A stretch of DNA of 17,552 nucleotides from Methylococcus sp. UBA6136 (GTDB lineage: Bacteria > Pseudomonadota > Gammaproteobacteria > Methylococcales > Methylococcaceae): NCBI GenBank assembly GCA_002423305.1, contig DIVI01000235.1:1-17552 (forward strand). Reading direction: 5' to 3'. Shown in pieces: positions 14,968 through 17,552 of the stretch (position 1 is the first letter of the stretch; each line of letters begins with the position of its first letter). Made by a program: the position numbers and the translations under genes. The notes below the pieces were generated by a model, which ran no database searches, was not told where the DNA came from, and worked only from the letters and a program-made list of their open reading frames with translations.

Positions 14968-15231
14968 TTACTCATAATGGGTCCAAAGTCTCAGGACTTT
15001 CACAACGTTCTGCTCTTCCAGCACCTGATATACCAGCCGATGCTGGATGTTGATACGCCGAGAGAACGCTCCCGACAGATCTCCTACCAGACGCTCAAAA
15101 GGGGGTGGATTCTGAAAAGGATTCATTTCCAGCAAAGTCAGAAGGGTGATTGCCTTCTCCTTGAGTCCGGAAGCCGCGATTTTTTTGGCATCTTTCTGTG
15201 CCTGCTTTGTATAAATCAGTTGCCAACTCAC
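14968..15231 (-). CDS. Txe/YoeB-family mRNA interferase toxin
   Basis: Small RelE-superfamily toxin, 87 residues; relatives cleave mRNA in the ribosomal A site. Aligned by eye with E. coli YoeB, the catalytic residues are present: Glu46 (in 'PFERL'), Arg65 (in 'QHRLVY') and His85 (in 'WTHYE', two residues later than YoeB His83). 'LSGAFSRRIN' (52-61) matches the 'LSGFWSRRIT' of YoeB. The start is GTG, overlapping the antitoxin TGA by 4 bp (GTGA), the usual coupling in such pairs. The toxin looks intact. Hand-counted GC in 15121-15180 is 50%, against 67% in 14401-14460 of ruvB, consistent with insertion into the ruv operon. Confidence 0.92.
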   Translation of the reverse strand: MSWQLIYTKQAQKDAKKIAASGLKEKAITLLTLLEMNPFQNPPPFERLVGDLSGAFSRRINIQHRLVYQVLEEQNVVKVLRLWTHYE

Positions 15232-15470
15232 CAGTCGAGTTCTCTGGCGCTCCCTTCGAGGGGTTCCTCCATGCCCGCCTTGATCGATTCCCGCATCCCG
15301 GGAACGGACAGTAGGTGCAAGGTTTCTTGTATGGACTCCCAGTCCTCGGCGGAGATCAACACCGCATTGGCGCGCTTTCCCGCAATGGCAACGGGTTGAT
15401 GTGATTCGGCGGCTTGATCGATCAATCGATAAAGGTTGGATCGCGCCTCGCTTACCGTCAGTGTTTGCAT
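15228..15470 (-). CDS. YefM/Phd-family antitoxin
   Basis: Antitoxin partner of the YoeB-like protein downstream. From the ATG at 15470 it has 80 residues and begins MQTLTVSEARSNL, matching the MRTISYSEARQNL start of E. coli YefM; in-frame ATG 15494 and TTG 15500 would add 8 or 10 residues and cannot be excluded. The N-terminal Phd/YefM DNA-binding domain (about 1-50) includes 'HQPVAIAGKRANAVLISAED' with the usual 'WESIQETLHLL' after it. The C-terminal acidic tail (about 58-80) should wrap the toxin. Likely autoregulated through the palindromes just upstream. Confidence 0.9.
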   Translation of the reverse strand: MQTLTVSEARSNLYRLIDQAAESHQPVAIAGKRANAVLISAEDWESIQETLHLLSVPGMRESIKAGMEEPLEGSARELDW

Positions 15471-15505
15471 AACATTCTTTTCCGGAACAGCCATCACCAA
15501 GCTTA

Positions 15506-15534
15506 AGCGTACGCCATTACGTACGTCACCTCAA
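15506..15534 (-). promoter_or_regulatory. Candidate promoter-operator of the toxin-antitoxin pair (paired GTAC palindromes)
   Basis: Two 8-bp perfect palindromes, GCGTACGC (15507-15514) and ACGTACGT (15519-15526), both centred on GTAC, have centres 12 bp apart. On the minus strand they lie within a possible promoter: TTGAGG (15529-15534), 17 bases, TACGCT (15506-15511; weak -10). The E. coli yefM operator, as I recall it, has two palindromes with TGTACA cores also spaced 12 bp, so this is a plausible binding site for the antitoxin complex. A third palindrome GCTTAAGC (15501-15508) abuts it. Confidence 0.6.
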
Positions 15535-15555
15535 GCCGGAATCAGCAAAAGCCGG

Positions 15556-16152
15556 CTACTTCGCCACCGACTGTAGCGCCAGGCGGATGATTTCTTCGCT
15601 GGTTTTGCCTTCCACGGAAATTTTCTTGACCAGCTGGCCGGCATCCTGTGGCTTGAAGCCCAGCGCCACCAGGGCGGAGGTTGCATCGTCCACCGGACTC
15701 GCTTCAGGCATCGGCAAGGTTCCGGCGCCGGGCAATGTGACTGTACCGAGTTCCGGCAAGCGATCCCGCAATTCGATGATGAGACGTTCAGCCGTTTTTT
15801 TACCGACGCCCGGCAGCCGCACCAGTCGGGCCGTGTCCTGGTATTCGACGGCGCGGTGAAATTCCTCCGCGCTCAAGCCGGATAGTATGCCCAGCGCCAA
15901 TTTGGCGCCCACCCCGTTGACCTTGATGAGCGTGCGAAACAGGCTGCGCTCGCTTTCCGAGATAAATCCGAACAGGCTATGGGCGTCCTCGCGGATCGCC
16001 AGGTGGGTATACAGCAGCACTTCTCCGCCCACTTCGGGCAGACCGTAAAACGTGGACATTGGCGCATCCACCTCGTAACCGACGCCCCGCACATCCACCA
16101 GCAGTGACGGCGGCTTCTTGAGGACGAGAATGCCCCGCAGAAATCCGATCAT
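15556..16152 (-). CDS. ruvA: Holliday junction DNA-binding protein RuvA
   Basis: Tetrameric protein that binds the four-way junction and loads RuvB. From the ATG at 16152 it has 198 residues, the usual length; an upstream in-frame start at 16212 would add 20 residues inside ruvC and lacks the conserved 'MIGFLRG' beginning. Domain I (OB fold) covers about 1-62 ('VDVRGVGYEV'). Two helix-hairpin-helix motifs follow: 'LIKVNGVGAKLALGIL' (75-90) and 'LVRLPGVGKKTAERLI' (110-125). Domain III, which contacts RuvB, is about 153-198. Its ATG overlaps the ruvC stop by 4 bp. Confidence 0.97.
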   Translation of the reverse strand: MIGFLRGILVLKKPPSLLVDVRGVGYEVDAPMSTFYGLPEVGGEVLLYTHLAIREDAHSLFGFISESERSLFRTLIKVNGVGAKLALGILSGLSAEEFHRAVEYQDTARLVRLPGVGKKTAERLIIELRDRLPELGTVTLPGAGTLPMPEASPVDDATSALVALGFKPQDAGQLVKKISVEGKTSEEIIRLALQSVAK

Positions 16153-16655
16153 CGTCTCACCAGCCCGGCCTGAGCCATACGCAGATGTGTCTGTCGATGG
16201 TGGATATGACACATGGCAATACCGAGGGCATCACTGGCGTCGCCCGGTAAAACCTGATCAACACCCAGCAGGAAGCGCACCATATGTTGCACCTGGGATT
16301 TCTCCGCACTGCCCTTGCCTACCAGGGCCTGTTTCACCTGTCGCGCAGCGTATTCATGGACTGGCAGACCCGCGTTCATGGCCGCACAAATGGCTGCGCC
16401 GCGTGCCTGCCCCAGCTTCAGCGCGGAATCCGCATTTTTCGACATGAAAACCTGCTCAATGGCCATCTCGTTGGGGCGGTGCTCCCGGGCGACCTGATAG
16501 ATGCCGTCGTAGATCTGCTTCAGCCGGGTGGGAAAATCGTCGCTGTCGGTGCGAATCGTACCGTAGGCCACCAGCACGGGACCCTTGATGCCATCGTGGA
16601 TGATCCCGTACCCGGTGCACCGGGAGCCGGGGTCAATGCCGAGAATGCTGACCAC
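16149..16655 (-). CDS. ruvC: Holliday junction resolvase RuvC
   Basis: Dimeric endonuclease that cuts Holliday junctions. 168 residues beginning at a GTG (16655). The four catalytic acidic residues are visible: Asp8 in 'GIDPGSR', Glu67 in 'AIEQVF', Asp139 and Asp142 in 'PGDASDALGIA', equivalent to Asp7, Glu66, Asp138 and Asp141 of E. coli. It starts 8 bases after the yebC stop, with no strong ribosome site, and overlaps ruvA by 4 bp. Confidence 0.97.
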   Translation of the reverse strand: MVSILGIDPGSRCTGYGIIHDGIKGPVLVAYGTIRTDSDDFPTRLKQIYDGIYQVAREHRPNEMAIEQVFMSKNADSALKLGQARGAAICAAMNAGLPVHEYAARQVKQALVGKGSAEKSQVQHMVRFLLGVDQVLPGDASDALGIAMCHIHHRQTHLRMAQAGLVRR

Positions 16656-16663
16656 GCGCTAGG

Positions 16664-17410
16664 TCATCCCAATTTGGCGAGGATGTCCTCGCTAATATCC
16701 GCATTGGAATAGACGTTCTGGACATCATCCAGATCCTCAAGCCTTTCCAGCAGACGCAACATCTTGCCTGCATCATCCTCGTCCAGCGCCACGGTCGTGC
16801 TAGCCCGCATGGTGACTTCCGCACTGTCGGGAGACAGGCCGGCCGCCACCAAGGCATCGCGTACGGTCTCGTATTGAGCCGGATCGACCAGCACATCGAC
16901 GGAACGATCATCATGGCTGATGACATCATCGGCACCGGCTTCCAGGGACACTTCCATCAACCTGTCTTCGTCGACTCCGGCGGGATAACTGAGAATGCCC
17001 GTCTTGGTGAACAGATAGGCTACCGAACCATCGGTGCCCAGATTGCCGCCGGCCTTGCTGAAGGCATGGCGAACCTCGGCCACGGTGCGGACCCGGTTAT
17101 CGGTCAGACAATCGACCATCACGGCAATACCACCCGAGCCATACCCCTCGTAGCGGATTTCCTCGTAATGGTCGCCCTCCCCGGCACCGACGCCCTTCTT
17201 GATGGCGCGCTCTATGGTGTCCTTGGACATATTGGCAGTAAGCGCCTTGTCCATGGCAGCACGCAATCGGGGATTGTTGATGGGATCGCCGCCCCCTGTG
17301 CGGGACGACACCGTGATCTCGCGAATCAGCTTGGTAAAGAGCTTGCCGCGCCGCGCATCCTGAGCTCCTTTGCGATGCTGGATATTGGCCCACTTGCTGT
17401 GTCCTGCCAT
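16664..17410 (-). CDS. yebC: YebC/TACO1-family protein
   Basis: 248 residues, full length. The N-terminus 'MAGHSKWANIQHRKGAQDA' is the family hallmark, followed by 'FTKLIREI', 'NMSKDTIERAIKKG' (60-73), 'YEGYGSGGIAVMVDCLTDN' and 'FSKAGGNLG'. Once annotated as a transcriptional regulator, the family has more recently been linked, as I recall, to relief of ribosome stalling at proline-rich sequences (mitochondrial TACO1 and bacterial YebC). A GGAGG (17423-17427) lies 12 bases before the ATG, further than usual; a closer AGGGG abuts the start. It is the first identified gene of the minus-strand block. Confidence 0.96.
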   Translation of the reverse strand: MAGHSKWANIQHRKGAQDARRGKLFTKLIREITVSSRTGGGDPINNPRLRAAMDKALTANMSKDTIERAIKKGVGAGEGDHYEEIRYEGYGSGGIAVMVDCLTDNRVRTVAEVRHAFSKAGGNLGTDGSVAYLFTKTGILSYPAGVDEDRLMEVSLEAGADDVISHDDRSVDVLVDPAQYETVRDALVAAGLSPDSAEVTMRASTTVALDEDDAGKMLRLLERLEDLDDVQNVYSNADISEDILAKLG

Positions 17411-17460
17411 GCCCCTGAACGTCCTCCGTCAACGTGAAATACAGCCGAAAAATGGCCCGA

Positions 17461-17469
17461 ATCTTACCA
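17461..17469 (-). promoter_or_regulatory. Possible extended -10 promoter element upstream of yebC
   Basis: On the minus strand these bases read TGGTAAGAT, an extended -10 (TG, one base, then TAAGAT). A TTGCAC lies only 14 bases further upstream, too close for a standard -35. It is about 50 bases before yebC. The remaining edge sequence 17470-17552 shows nothing I can identify. Confidence 0.25.
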
Positions 17470-17552
17470 TCATCGCCTCAGTGCAATTTGATCCGGGGAT
17501 GGAGTCGGTTGCGGAAAAACGAGGAAACCATCAGCAGCAAAACCCGAAATGG

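Noticed and set aside
15534..15557. Inverted repeat AGCCGG/CCGGCT at the end of ruvA as a terminator
   Set aside because: Only 6 bp with a 12-base loop, overlapping the ruvA stop codon and lacking a T-run.
17478..17552. Open frame of 24 codons on the minus strand running in from the window edge to a TGA at 17478-17480
   Set aside because: It could be the end of an upstream gene, but 24 codons with no recognisable motif are not enough; another frame is open there as well.

Overview
The window looks like chromosomal DNA of a sulfur-oxidising gammaproteobacterium. Two things point that way. The minus strand from 17410 to 6808 carries the gene order yebC-ruvC-ruvA-ruvB-ybgC-tolQ-tolR-tolA-tolB-pal-cpoB-queE-queC, which is typical of Pseudomonas-like and other gammaproteobacteria. 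The plus strand carries a SoxC/SoxD pair of the thiosulfate-oxidising Sox system. I cannot name the genus from the sequence.

Layout, left to right. (1) 73-1839 (+): a secreted multidomain chitin/cellulose-active lytic polysaccharide monooxygenase, followed by a hairpin. (2) 2079-4871 (+): a LysR-type regulator, then soxC and soxD, closely spaced and ending at an 18-bp perfect hairpin that probably terminates transcription from both sides. (3) 4959-5666 (-): a 235-residue, almost entirely helical, charged repeat protein resembling apolipoprotein/LEA-like proteins, with its own good ribosome binding site and a candidate promoter. (4) 5958-6785 (+): a CruF/DUF422-type integral membrane protein with no other carotenoid gene nearby. 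(5) 6808-17410 (-): the long block that handles Holliday junctions (ruvCAB), envelope constriction (ybgC, tolQRAB-pal-cpoB) and the first steps of queuosine synthesis (queE, queC). Many of its genes overlap by 4 bp, which suggests translational coupling. There is little room for promoters inside it except upstream of tolQ, in the toxin-antitoxin region and before ruvB.

The clear departure from the usual order is a YefM/YoeB-type toxin-antitoxin pair (14968-15470) lodged between ruvA and ruvB. Two GTAC-centred 8-bp palindromes lie just upstream of it with centres 12 bp apart, the arrangement I recall for the E. coli yefM operator. Hand-counted samples of the LPMO, LysR and toxin genes (45-50% GC in single 60-base lines) are poorer in GC than samples of soxC and ruvB (63-67%), so these three are the best candidates for recent acquisition.

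Working together: TolQ-TolR-TolA form the inner-membrane motor, TolB-Pal the periplasmic/outer-membrane partner, and CpoB links Tol to peptidoglycan synthesis. RuvA-RuvB migrate and RuvC cuts Holliday junctions. QueE and QueC are successive enzymes on the way to preQ0. SoxC-SoxD would oxidise the sulfane sulfur bound to SoxYZ, whose genes are not in the window. I found no CRISPR array, rRNA, tRNA, insertion sequence or phage gene. I did not find a convincing new multigene system; the strongest leads are the toxin-antitoxin insertion, the LysR-soxCD unit and the helical repeat protein.
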